Assembly (NCBI GenBank): GCA_035235625.1
Contig: CP141149.1
Span: forward strand, 5,270,893 to 5,334,892
Length of the DNA stretch: 64,000 nt
Reading direction: 5' to 3'
DNA from: Saururus chinensis
Taxonomy: Eukaryota > Streptophyta > Magnoliopsida > Piperales > Saururaceae
Below the pieces are notes generated by a model. That model did not search any database and was not told where the DNA came from. It was given only the letters and a program-made list of their open reading frames with translations. The position numbers and the translations under genes are program-made. Positions 10,737-21,313 of the stretch are shown piece by piece. Positions within the stretch are counted from its first letter, which is position 1. The number at the start of each line of letters is the position of its first letter.

Positions 10737-11515
10737 TGTTAGAAGTGAGCATTACATTAAATAGGTTAAGCCCATATCATTTAGATGGGCATAATAATAT
10801 TTATGTGAGTCAAGCCCACTATGTGTTGAATGAGAATCATACATGTGAATTGGTTGAAGAAGTGAATAGTCCCACATCGCCTAGTAGAAGGTGATGGTGT
10901 TGGTATATAAGGCATTAGTTTGGCCTTTCAAGTTAGGCCCTTGGGCCAACCCACTTTTGTGGGGGAGAGAGATGTAGAACCAATGCACCTAGGTAGGCTA
11001 ACCCACACGCGGGCGCCCCTGCCGTCCGGCCAGCCGGTTTGGTTTGCAAGCACGGCTAGCCGGGTTGGGTTGGTTGGTTGGTTAAACAAGATAATATTTT
11101 TGGGACAAATTCATTTGGTTTGGTTTTCTATTAACTAAAATAGGCCCGGTTTGTTTTCACTAAAGAATGTGTTCGTTAACAGATAGACGCATCCGTTTCA
11201 ACGAGAAATTGTGTCTTCAACGGAATTTCCTATAAAATCATGAAAATGATTTCTGCACTAATCCGACATTATATTTCCGTCCGTTTCCATTTTCTGTGAG
11301 AGTATACATACTATCGTTCACTGTATGTACTGTGTTGAAGGTGCTCCTACAGTACGTGGTTGATTGTCTTATCCTGGGAGGCAGACGCCGAAGAGTCCTA
11401 AGCACCGTTAAGGATGGCGAATTTTGTCTTAAGAGTAAAGCGACTTGCTTGATTCGATCATAATTTTTCCAATAAGATTTGACATCACCATATTTGTAAA
11501 GGTACGAAAATAACA
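10737..11515 (+). repeat. Right Copia LTR (779 bp, appears complete)
   Basis: Starts TGTTAGAAGTGAGC after the polypurine tract and ends ...AATAACA at the target duplication. A TATA box (TATATAAGGCATT) near 10900 and a GC-rich block near 11000-11060 are visible. The left LTR lacks everything after about 10918. Confidence 0.85.
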
Positions 11516-11736
11516 AGACCAACAATCGCTGTCCTTTATCAGGCTCCCATCTTTAAATTTCTTTTCGTAAATGATCATAATCTCCGGCTTGTTATCTTTT
11601 TAAAAGGTTTATTCTTAATATCATTTAATATATCTTGTTTCCTTTTGTGTGTGTTTAATCTGCATGACGTGGACGCATTTTTGCGCTGACTGAAAGACAA
11701 CTGTATGTATTTGACATGTGTTTTTCTTTATTTCAG

Positions 11737-12362
11737 GAAAACAAGGACGAGAAACATCTTATGACCTATGAGATAGATCTCAGGGATCAATGTTTTGTTT
11801 CCACTCTTTGGCCAGAGATTATTCTTGATAGCTGCGCTGAGATTATCATACCTGTGCCCTTGCCTTATGGTGGTGTCATTATTATTGGAATGGAGACAAT
11901 TGCCTACTACAGTTCTAGTTCCAGTGTTGTAATTCCCATTAAACCCGTACGTATACTTATTGAAAGCTGTACAATCTTTGCTTCCTCCTTAACAGAGAAT
12001 CTCCTAATTTTCGTGTCATCCTTTTTGCAGTCAACAACAGAAGCTTATAGCATGGTTGATGCGGATGGTACTCGCTACCTGCTCGGTGACCATTTGGGGT
12101 CTTTGCACTTACTTGTAATGACCCATAATGAAGAGAGGTGAAATCACATTTTCACATTAGTTTGCCTTGGCAAAATTTTCTTCTGGGTTATTTTCATGTT
12201 ATAGGTTGGGTTAAGCACTTTCAAAATTGTAGTTTTTTATGGACATCTCACAGGATGACTGGGCTTGAATTCGAGCTTTTGGGAGAAACATCTATTGCAT
12301 CAACAATATCATATCTTCACGATGGATTTGTATTTGTTGGGTCCAGCTTTGGAGATTCACAG
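11737..12362 (+). pseudogene. DDB1: DDB1 exons 9-11
   Basis: 11737-11946 encodes ENKDEKHLMTYEIDLRDQ, the IIIPVPLPYGGVIIIG box and VIPIKP. 12031-12137 encodes STTEAYSMVDADGTRYLLGD to MTHNEER. 12254-12362 encodes MTGLEFELLGETSIAST to FVGSSFGDSQ. These cover the end of propeller A and entry into propeller B. All junctions are GT-AG, phases agree and no stops occur, so these exons alone would look functional. Confidence 0.93.
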
Positions 12363-12635
12363 GTATATTGATAAAAAACTGTTTTGAATCTTAATTTTGG
12401 TTGCACTAGATTTTCTGCATCACTCTTTAATGTTCTTGTTTTTTTTTTTTTTTTTTGGAATTTCTTACTGAAGTATGGTAACCTGTGTAGCTCATAGAGC
12501 TTCATTTATGACCCGATGCGAAGCAGTCTTGCGTGGATATTCTTGAGAGATATGTCAACGTTGGTCCTATTATAGACTTCTATGTCATTGACCTTGAGAA
12601 GCAAGGCCAGTGTCAGCTTGTGACGTGCTCTGGAG

Positions 12636-12770
12636 GAAATTTTTTTAGAAATAGACTCAATAAATGTCGGAATTACAAAAATAGGCCAGGTACTTTGATT
12701 TTGCACAATTGTACTTACGAACGTTCCACTTTCCCACACGCACGCTTAAATTACCGATAATACCCTTAGG
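12636..12770. repeat. Left TIR of MULE-B
   Basis: About 135 bp matching the reverse complement of 21005-21140, including the GCCAGGTACTT and TTTTGCACAATT blocks and the CCCACACG run. Confidence 0.88.
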
Positions 12771-12789
12771 CTATATATATAATGTGAAA

Positions 12790-13000
12790 AGCCATCATGG
12801 GAGACGAAAAGACCCGACGGAGGCTCCCAGAGAGGGAGCCACCGTTTGCCTCTCCTCCTCCCTTGTATCCTCCCGCATTTTCTCCTAGATACGGGAGTCG
12901 CCATCCTCCTCTCCCGTCTCAACGATCAGCTTCCAAAAGACCCGACGGTGGCTCCCAGAGAGGGAGCCGCTATCCGCCTTTCCTCCTCCCCCGTCTCGGA
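12790..13000. repeat. Short direct duplication in the MULE-B leader
   Basis: AAAAGACCCGACGG plus GGCTCCCAGAGAGGGAGCC occurs at 12795-12838 and again at 12932-12970, about 137 bp apart, each followed by CCTCCTCC-rich sequence. GGCTCCC and GGGAGCC form a small hairpin. A short open frame here (12797-13051) reflects the GC-rich leader and is not convincing as a gene. Confidence 0.6.
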
Positions 13001-13052
13001 GGAGAGGAGAAAAGGTTTGTACGTTTTCAAGAGTTTAAACGTGTAAGTTAAG

Positions 13053-16000
13053 GTTGCGGAGCTTAAATTAAAAACTAGCTCCTTAATTTTGGGCTCTTAG
13101 ATTAAAAGTAAAGTTGTTTTGGTCGAGGCGTGTTCTTAAGGGGGAGTTCATCATGCGTCGGGAGTTCTCGCGCTTGAAGAAGAAGTGGAGACGGGCAAGG
13201 AAGAGGTGCATGATTGAAATTAAATAAAAAAAAAGAAGGAATAAAACAGAGAGCAAAAAGCGTTTTGCGTTCTGCATAGTAAATTCGACCGGCGGAAAGG
13301 AGAGACCCCCCCACTTCTTTTCACTAGAGCTTTGCCACCGCCCTTCGCCGTCGCCGGAGTCTAACCGTCCGATCACAGTGAGATGGGCCGTGCCGCCTGT
13401 GGCCGCCGTCGCACCTCACCTGCATAGCGATTCACCAGCTAATTGAGAAAGAAGCTCTATTTTGGGGTGAAACACTACCAGAGCTGTTGAAAGCTACCCG
13501 AGCTGCCATAATCCGCCGGAGCAGTCGCCTAGCCGCCACAAATTGGGAGGTACACCCCCTTTCCCCAATTTTAATCTGGTCAGCCCTTTCTCCAGAAATT
13601 TTGTTTGTGGACGATTTTGGGAATTTCCATTGTTCTGGGCCGAACCACCACTGTAGCTGACGATGTTTGCTGTCATGAGCTATTTCTAGCCAGCGACTAC
13701 TCCGCCGACCCATTGGACTGCTGTAGAGTTGCCATGCACCCAGATTTTTCACTCCGATCAACCACCTCTAGCAGACTTGCCCTGTTTTTGGGCCAAACCG
13801 CTGTTGGGACCGGCGAAAGTCACTGTTTTGATCCTCCGCCGGTCCCGATGCAGTCTCTCCCACCTCCGGTCCTGACTTATCTCCTCACTTACTTTTTCCT
13901 CTTCAACAATCTTATTCCGCCCTCTCTGCATGTTCATCCACCATAATAATTCACCGGGAAAAATTGCCCAATGACCATTCTGCCTTGCCAGCAGCTAGAG
14001 ATCACCTCCATGACAATGCTTTACCCACACTATTGGACTGACCTAAGCTCTTTTTGGGCATGCACGCATCTAAATCACCGGTGTGGGTGTTGTGAGAGAC
14101 ATTCTTAACTACGGGTGTTAATTAGAGACCTCTGCTGCAGTTTCTACCCTAGAGCCATCTCTCAAAGTGTAAGGGAGCATGGGCTGCTGAATGTGCACCA
14201 ACGCAACCTTTGTGGTATGCCCCGACATCAATTTTGGCCCGGATGACGAGGTAGGAGACTTTGAACCTTAGAAATTCACTCTAGCGTGCTTTTCTGATAG
14301 AATGCATGCTAGGACTAAGGTGTTTAATTCAATGATGTTTAGATGGATATTAACGTAGAGGATGTTAAGTGCAGAGATTAATTTTAATGGCCATATGCGT
14401 ATATTTTAAAATTATTTGTGTATTAATTAGTTGATTAGTCGTACATTCACATTATGACTTCATCATGATTGGGATTAATGGATGAACAGAAGACCCTTGT
14501 AATTAACTTTAATCCTTGCTAAATGCGTGAGTGGTCTTCATGTTCACATGAAGACTTATGTTACATGTTTTAAGGGTTATAAAATATATTATAAGGTGTA
14601 TGTGTGGTGTCTTGTTTAGAACTACTAGTAGTTATACGTGTGCAGATGAGGTGCGTAGGTTTGATATGTGACTATCAATTTCAAAGGATTAGAATCTTAG
14701 AGATAGGCTCATAAATGATCGGAGCTTAGGTATAAGCTATGGATAAGCTTGTGAACCATAATGGTAACCGCATAACTTATAAACTATAATTTCAACCTAA
14801 TTAAAGTATGTAGTTGATAATAAGAGTGAGTCCTTAGCTAGATTGACGGATTAAATTCCATTTGGTTAACGATTGACGGATGGTCAGTTTCACCTATAAG
14901 GTTAATGTAGTTCATACCTTGGAGGTAATGTTTGTGTAAGTTAGGATTTTTTATGCTCTGTTGAGAGCACTGTAAGTTTTGCGCCCAAGAGTGGCATTGT
15001 AAGTTTTCTGCCCAAGAGTGGCTTTGTAAGTTTTCTTGCCTTAATTGGCATTTTTAGGCCTTTGTTTGCCCTATATGGCCTCAGAGAGTGGGCATTTGCG
15101 CACTCAGGTAAGTAGTATCATGGATCTACTCTTACCTGTTTGATCCTATGCCCCATGAGCACCGGTTTACTTTGCCTTCGGAATCTTTTTAGTGCGTAGG
15201 TTTCTCCCCGAAGGTCAAGGTGACGCCCTAGTGGCATTCTTTCCTTTCAACATTAGAGCTAATTGAGATTTAATTAGTTCTATTCGTCGAGTGTAAGTGT
15301 AAGATAATAAACGTAAGATTGTAAGTGTAAGTAGTATGTAAGAGAAAATAAGAGTTTGATAGGTTGTGTTTTGTTATAAGTAAGGTGAAAAGAAAATTTT
15401 GTAAGTTTAGAAAGCTCAGAGGAATTGTAGTACTCTAATTGAGATTATATTTATCTTCTCCTGGTTCATGGTTTGTTACTGTCTTATAGAGCAGCTTTGG
15501 TGTGAACTTTTATAGTTCACTGATTTTGATTCTCCTACTGGGTATGAAAATACTCATCTTCTTTTTCTCTAATCCTCAGACACTCCAGGGACTTCTGTGG
15601 GGCCTAGTTCGAGAGCTGCTTAGCATTTGAGGATACACTTTTTGGAGTGCAAATTGATTTTTGACTCTATTGCTCATTAATTAATTTATGCCACGATCTG
15701 TTGTAAATAAATTTTGAAGTACATGTATTAAGTGAGGTGAGCGCTATTACATGTATTATTTTGGACTTGTATATGGACTGCCTTATTACGTTTGACTATT
15801 ATGAAACTTGTACCCAGCTACGCCTGGGGAAAATATATTGAAAGCCCATGGCCATAGCAATTTTGTCTTTTGTTTGTTATTCACGCCGAGGGATGAATGA
15901 ACTACGAGCTTTGAATGTTTTATCATTGTTATATCTCTATTTTGAGTTGAAAAGAAAGTGTTGAGATGGATTTGATACAAATGAATGAGAATTATAAAAA

Positions 16001-16112
16001 TGTTTTTCACAGGTTTCGTATTTTCATCAATTTTCACCAATTTATAGCCATTATATTTCAGAATTCTTATTTAAATTTCATAAAAATTATTTTGAAAACC
16101 CCGGGCGTGTCA
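13053..16112 (+). repeat. LTR-like 3-kb block (possible solo LTR) within MULE-B
   Basis: No coding sequence is recognisable over 3 kb. The right edge is sharp: CCCCGGGCGTGTCA is followed at once by TTTGCGGCGTTTAACAAG, which matches transposase sequence of MULE-C (29602 onward). Ends of the type GGGxGTGTxA also close the Gypsy LTRs at 44132 and 61250, so a Gypsy solo LTR is likely. The left edge is uncertain: AAGGTTGCGG near 13051 resembles the MULE sequence at the right edge, but I see no clear TG start. It would explain the loss of the transposase N-terminus. Confidence 0.4.
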
Positions 16113-17722
16113 TTTGCGGCGTTTAACAAGTTAAGATGATCCTACAAGTCATCGTATGCCGAGTTGGCTACCTACTTATATGAGTTGGAGAAGGCAAATC
16201 CGGGTACCTCAACTGCTATCTAGTATGACTCATCGGATCTAACATTCGAGAGATGCTTTGTTTCCTTTGGAGCAGCCACGGAGAACTTCAAGAAGTACAT
16301 GCAACGGGTTATATGTATAGATGGCACATTCTTGAAAGGAAGGTACAAAGGGACTTTATTCATGATATCTACATTGGATAGTGAGAACTATATATACCCA
16401 ATTACTTGTGCTATCGGAGAAGGAGAGAATAATGATGCAAGGGATGGGTCCTTGCACATTTAGAAACCCGACTTGGTTACTTAGAGGGCCTAGTGATACT
16501 TTTTGATCGGCATAGATCAATCACATCACAAGTAACTCAAATGTTTCCATTCCGCACATGGATATTGTGCATTTCACATATCTCAAAACATGTTTGCACT
16601 TTTCAAAGACAGAGGTTTGAACAGTAACTTCTTTGGGGTGGCTAAAGCATTTAGGTCGGAGACATATATGGAACAAATGGCCATCATTGAGGAGACAAAC
16701 CCAGAGGCCTACAAGTGGTTAACTGGAATTGATAAGTCACGGTAGGTTAGTGCTTACTTTCCATCGCCCAGGTATAATATAGTCACATCCAACCCATGCA
16801 AAATCTTCAAAGCGACACTTCCCCATTGTCATTATCATTGAGGCCAACCGTTTGAAGGCTCAAGAGATGTGGTACAAGCATGGATTGGAGGCACAACATT
16901 GGAAGGGATACTTGACTAAATATGCTGAAGGAAAGATTCAAAAGTGCAATGAAGCAGCTAGAGGGATGATGTGTTATCCCATAAGTGGCCATGAGGTCTT
17001 AACTAGGTCTGAAAGAGGGGATGATCAAGTTGACCTTATTGCAAATTTTTGAACATGTGGAAAGTTTCAACAAATGGAGTTGCCTTGTGAACATGCGTTG
17101 GCAACATGTGGCCACCAAAGACTAAATTATGTCGACTATTGCTCCCCGCTCTACACAATGGAAACTTATAAGCAAATCTAAAGTAAGGGAGTTTATCCGG
17201 TACTCGAACATAAAAGATGGGAGACTCCTGAAGATGTGAAGAGCCTTAAGCTGACGCCTCCAAAGGATAAGGCACGACCGGGCCGGATAAAGAAGAAGCG
17301 AATTCTATCTCGAGGTGAAGAAAAAAGGCGAGTACAATGTCATACGTGCGAACAATATGGTCACTATCGCAATACTTGTACCATGGTAATTGGAGAGAAC
17401 CCAGTCGGGGGCCATACTTCGCATCCATCCACATCTACATCCCCTTCTTCTCATAGCTAGCCCCCATCACCAACTCATGCTAACCAAAAGTTGTCAGCAT
17501 CTACACAAGTCCCACATATAGTCAACAAGGTGGGTAGTAAGGAAATCAGGAAGAAGCGTCATCCATGTCCAATCCAGTCAAAGATTAGCCATCTAACCCC
17601 AAAGGGGAAGAGAAAGAAGAAAATGAGACAAGTGGCTGAGCTCAATGCGTGTATGCTTGAGGACAAATTGTGCAAGAGACCAATCGCAGTGGACAAAGTC
17701 TTACCATTGTCGTTTGCTTGAC
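16113..17722 (+). pseudogene. MULE-B transposase, C-terminal two-thirds
   Basis: Cut-and-paste transposase of the MuDR class, closely similar to the MULE-C copy. The DDE domain opens VICIDGTFLKGRYKGT (first Asp kept). The second conserved block reads LFDRHRSI (Asp kept). The third reads NPCKIF where MULE-C has NPCEVF, so the likely catalytic Glu is replaced by Lys. The SWIM finger (CGKFQQMELPCEHALATCGH) has lost its first Cys to a TGA at 17050-17052. A CCHC knuckle, CHTCEQYGHYRNTC, follows near 17338. Further stops and frameshifts occur, for example TAG in the block after 16455. There is no N-terminal MuDR zinc region. Confidence 0.85.
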
Positions 17723-18744
17723 CTTTATTTGGGAAACCTTTATTTCGGATTGGAGCACAATATTTTAGCAATTCAACCAGAAATTCCATGTGTTGAAACT
17801 TCATCTCTCAACGTGTTTTTGTTGTCTAAATTTTTATATTTTGACAAATTGTTGTTGAACACGTAAAGTAAGGCACAAAGAGGAAGAGTCTAATGGTGCA
17901 ATGTTGTGTAATTATGCAATCGAGCAGAACACACTTATGCTACGAATAGACTTATCAACCATATGCAAATGGACAAGAAGATCATTTTTAATTATTTAAT
18001 GATTGTTGTAACTCCAAACGGTTCGACAACGCTTTCTTTCTAGTAGACAAATCCAGAGACCATAAATTTGTAATTCTTTCATAAACCAGTACTTCAAGTA
18101 CCAGTTTATAATAACAATCTCCTTATTTATCCCCAAGCGAAGTAGTTTAAGGTTTAGAAGTTGTAAAAAAAACCCCAGTCAAGACATGCCTCTTGAATTG
18201 AGTTCCGTCCCAAAGGGATTTCATAGGCCAATCACCAGTTATTTGAACACAATGATTTTTATCAATGACACATCTTTATCTGCTCAACGAACTTCTACAC
18301 GTATTGATTTTTATGAATAACAAATCTTTAACTACTCAACGTACTTCATTACTGCACATGCACAATTTATACTAAATCTAACCAACTTGGAACAATATCT
18401 CAATCCTATTGTACCATCAAATACCGCAATTGCCCCTATCCATTATCATCTACAATACCGATGTGTTATCAGAACAATGTCATTCAAAGAATATTGATTT
18501 CTCATAATTCAACATCAGCCAAAAACCAATAGAAACCATTAAATTATATTAGTCAAGTACCAACACAAATAACTTCAAGATTCACCTTCAACATTAAACA
18601 AACTGATATGCCTATGCCTCCACAAATTATTCCTATAAACCATCAGTGAAACACAAACCGAATCACATAGTCAAGGACAAACACTATCAAGTTAAGCCAC
18701 ATCTACTGACAAGAAAATGGTCGTCATATGGAATTTTGCAGAAT
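17723..18744. other. Spacer between convergent MULE-B genes, no gene
   Basis: AT-rich sequence matching 31195-31956 of MULE-C. Both convergent ORFs end into it, so it probably holds their 3' untranslated regions. No RNA gene seen. Confidence 0.6.
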
Positions 18745-19260
18745 TTAGTATGCAACCTTATGTCTCATGATGTGCATGTCCTCTCCGGTAAAGCTAAATC
18801 GGTACCCATGCGACAAGTACCACAAATAAATGCATATGTAGACATTGCAATAATTGTTATTGATTTGTTGTGGGTGTCCGGTTATCTCTCTCACCGGGAG
18901 GCGCAAGGTAGCAGCTGCTTCATATCCCAATTTCAATAAAACTATTGGCAAAACATGTCTGAGAATCGCTAATTTCTTGTAGTACTGCTCTACCTCAACG
19001 CTAGAGTAACATGGGTCCATTATTTATAGGACATCCTTCCTCAAGTCTAGAAGAATGAGAGTCCAATGGTTACCATTTACATGAAGAGGGAAGTGGTGGA
19101 CCTCATATTCGCAGAAGTCTTTTTCATTCACCTTCATCAACTTCAACATATTGGATGAAACTTCTGGACATGCGTCTTCAATGGCGGCTCTGGAGACAAT
19201 TGCATCCTTTTCCTTCATTGATGCGTAAATGCTGAGGAGGGTAGATGCATCCATCCTCAT
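18745..19260 (-). pseudogene. ULP1-like (C48) cysteine protease remnant, MULE-B
   Basis: Read leftward on the minus strand. It holds the His box of ULP1/SENP peptidases, GNHWTLILLDLRKDVL, then IMDPCYSS (probable Asp region), then GHPQQINNNYCNVYIC, corresponding to the Gln and Cys box. ULP1 enzymes remove SUMO or related modifiers. In MULE-C the last box reads NNNDCGVCVC, so here the residues flanking the Cys (Asp and Gly) are changed. A TAA at 19024-19026 sits where CAA would continue the frame. The remnant is convergent with the transposase, as in ULP-carrying MULEs such as the Arabidopsis KAONASHI elements (family knowledge). Confidence 0.78.
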
Positions 19261-19760
19261 AAGCTTTTGTGGAATTAGAAATAGACGTCAGTCAAGTAGT
19301 TGGCAGTTGTCAGTTAAATATGATATTAAAAACAAATGAAGGCCTACCATAAAATGGACAAGATGGAAGGCATGCTTATTAGTTGGGTTCCCAAGTGCCT
19401 TCTTCCATAGTGCTGGCACATGCGCATCAATATGCTATATTAGATGAATTGAACATTGAATGAGTATCGTCTATAATATCTATTAAAATTAGAATAACTA
19501 TTATTGTGTACAACACAACCAACTACTAAAAATACAACTCAAATTCGCACATACATTATCCCAAAGCCACCTATGCTGCTGCATAATGGACCGTATAAAC
19601 TCCGTTGTCAGCTGGATTCCACCAATTGCCGGCCGACTCATCAATTATGAATGCTTCGAATGTCAACACATATTTATGGCAATGAAAAATGAAATTAATC
19701 GATATGAAATGAAATGTGTATGTAACCTAGTACTATACTATAACTCACTCAGATTTCCAA
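19261..19760. other. MULE-B interval, further ULP1-gene sequence too decayed to call
   Basis: On the minus strand this would hold upstream exons of the ULP1-like gene. I see short open stretches but no recognisable domain. Confidence 0.4.
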
Positions 19761-21002
19761 CCCTTTCTACACAAATGTAGACCTAATTATATCAAGACTA
19801 AAGCCGGCATAATGTACTTTGCAAAGCAATAAAAGATGCCTAAAACCTACCAATCAATAGTTAGGCACTATCAGTTAACCGTGCTTTAAGCATGTGTACT
19901 TGTTTAAATGGCCTACCCTTGATTTCCATCATATCACATCACATATCATAAAGACTTAGCCTAGCAAATCAATTTCTATCCTCAAATACTTTTGGCCCAT
20001 GCTTCTATGGTTCTTTAGAGCCGTGACCATAAACTAAGCACCAAACACACAATCTATATTTGACAAGATCAATCTACCCATGTATATACCAGACTATATA
20101 GATTTTATTGACCACGTAATTTATTTTTAAGACTAACCTATAATGTACCAATCAACAGTTAGGCCATATCAGTTAAATTTGTCTGTAGCATACAATAATG
20201 CTTATATGGTCTCCCCCTTATTATTCATCATATCTCATATAATAGAGCATGAGTCCAACTTAACTAATCCGCTATATTTTTCTTCCTTATCATACCTACA
20301 ATATTTTTTTATGAGAGATTTCCTTTTCAAAATTTATCATGAGATCACATCTTTCAAATATTTAAAGCAAATTTATCTTACGACATCAAATACACTAATC
20401 ATAGCAATACATACGGCCAATTTGCACACCTATTATGAATTTTATCACACAATCTCAATAAATTTCAAACCAAACCATATAATATAGCTAAACAAGATAT
20501 TCGCTTCTTCAATTAACCATGCAGAGTTGTAGGATCTCACCTTGCCATTTATGTCATCTTCTATTGATCAACGGATGGGGAGATTGGTCAGGTGGCTAAG
20601 TGAAGAGGCAGAATGTAGATTAGGGCCAAACACCGAAATGCGGGATGCGGCCAACTGGAAGAGAGGGACGGCATGAATGGAGATTAGCAAAATGTCTTTG
20701 GAGGGGGGAAAGGTGGCCACAATGTATGTCTCCGGTTGTCAAATAACTGCCGCAGTGAGATCACTGGAGTGGATAGCGAAGGATGGAACAAAATGGGAAC
20801 TTTCTCTTTAATACCGGAGGAGCAAAAAATGTGGGACTGGATGACCGATAGCAGAGAAGAAAAATGTGATAGATGGGATATAAAAGGCTGGATGAGGGGT
20901 TGCCGGAAGGGAATGCGATTCTCGTAACGGTCGCGAGCACCGGAGGAAAAATCAAAATCTGAATTTGGGGTGCAACTGGTGAAGTAGGTCGAGTCTATTC
21001 AT
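19761..21002. repeat. Right subterminal region of MULE-B
   Basis: Carries one unit of the GTTAGGCxCTATCAGTTAAC / GGCCTACCCTTGA repeat (19780-19940). The conserved 1.1-kb right end shared with MULE-A and MULE-C follows, including the GA-rich block (20560-20990). It has far fewer repeat units than MULE-C. Confidence 0.75.
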
Positions 21003-21140
21003 TTCCATTACCCTAAGGTAATTCAAGCGCACGTGTGGGAAACTGGAACGTGCGTAAGTCAAATTGTGCAAAATCGAAGTACCTGGCCTATTTTTGTAAT
21101 TAATTCCGACATTTGTTGAGTTTATTTCTAAAAAATTTTC
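21003..21140. repeat. Right TIR of MULE-B
   Basis: Inverted match to 12636-12770, ending ...TTTCTAAAAAATTTTC directly before the GCTCTGGAG duplication and the resumed DDB1 exon. Confidence 0.88.
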
Positions 21141-21313
21141 GCTCTGGAGGTTATAAAGATAGTTGTCTTCGCGTTGTAAGTTCTGGAATGAAAATTATCG
21201 AACAGGTCTTGTATTTTTATCTTTTGGTTCTTTATACATAACAAATTCCTTTTCTTGTGAGTTGGCTCTTTGGGTATCTTCAGCTTCAAAAAAATTTCAT
21301 ATATTTTCTGAAG

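Larger units (their letters stand above)
6667..11515 (+). mobile_element. Ty1/Copia LTR retrotransposon inserted in DDB1 exon 8
   Basis: A 4.85-kb element starting TGTTAGAAGTAAGC and ending ATAACA, in the same orientation as DDB1. The gene order gag, protease, integrase, reverse transcriptase is that of Copia. The flanks are AAACT (6662-6666) and AGACC (11516-11520). Each differs by one transition from AAACC, the sequence expected in an intact DDB1 exon, so they are a decayed 5-bp target duplication. The element is itself dead: stops throughout pol, the second half of reverse transcriptase and RNase H deleted, and the U5 and primer site of the left LTR missing. Confidence 0.92.
6607..11542 (+). 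pseudogene. DDB1: DDB1 exon 8, split by a Copia element
   Basis: The first half, 6607-6666, encodes MEEKLYLVLDIKFLYGCSK and is cut by an LTR starting at 6667. The second half, 11521-11542, encodes the rest of the conserved PTIAVLYQ box. Removing the element and one target copy restores the frame exactly (AAA CC/A ACA ATC). The downstream donor reads CAG followed by GCTCCC, again GC instead of GT. Exon 9 opens in phase with ENKDEKHLMTYE. Confidence 0.92.
12636..21140. mobile_element. MULE-B, 8.5-kb Mutator-like element in DDB1 exon 12
   Basis: Bounded by long TIRs (GAAATTTTTTTAGAAATAGA at the left; the right end reads the same in reverse complement) and by a perfect 9-bp target duplication, GCTCTGGAG, the standard size for Mutator. 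Inside, left to right: TIR, a GC-rich leader with an internal duplication, a 3-kb LTR-like block, the C-terminal two-thirds of a MULE transposase (+), a ULP1-like protease remnant (-), subterminal repeats, TIR. The transposase N-terminus present in MULE-C is missing here, apparently replaced by the LTR-like block. It is non-autonomous now. Confidence 0.93.
12491..21205 (+). pseudogene. DDB1: DDB1 exon 12, with premature stop, split by MULE-B
   Basis: 12491-12635 encodes LIELHL, a TGA stop (12509-12511), then [19 protein letters not shown] to LVTCSG. 21150-21205 resumes exactly in frame with YKDSCLRVVSSGMKIIEQ. Family members have His or Gln at the stop position. The stop lies in the same exon as the MULE insertion but 124 bp before it, so it is an independent lesion. 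The 9-bp sequence GCTCTGGAG at 12627-12635 is repeated at 21141-21149. Confidence 0.93.

Noticed and set aside
13605-13946. Possible captured gene in the GC-rich part of the LTR-like block of MULE-B
   Set aside because: Frames are short, overlap on both strands, and lack splice structure or recognisable domains. GC-rich leader-like sequence is common in large Gypsy LTRs.
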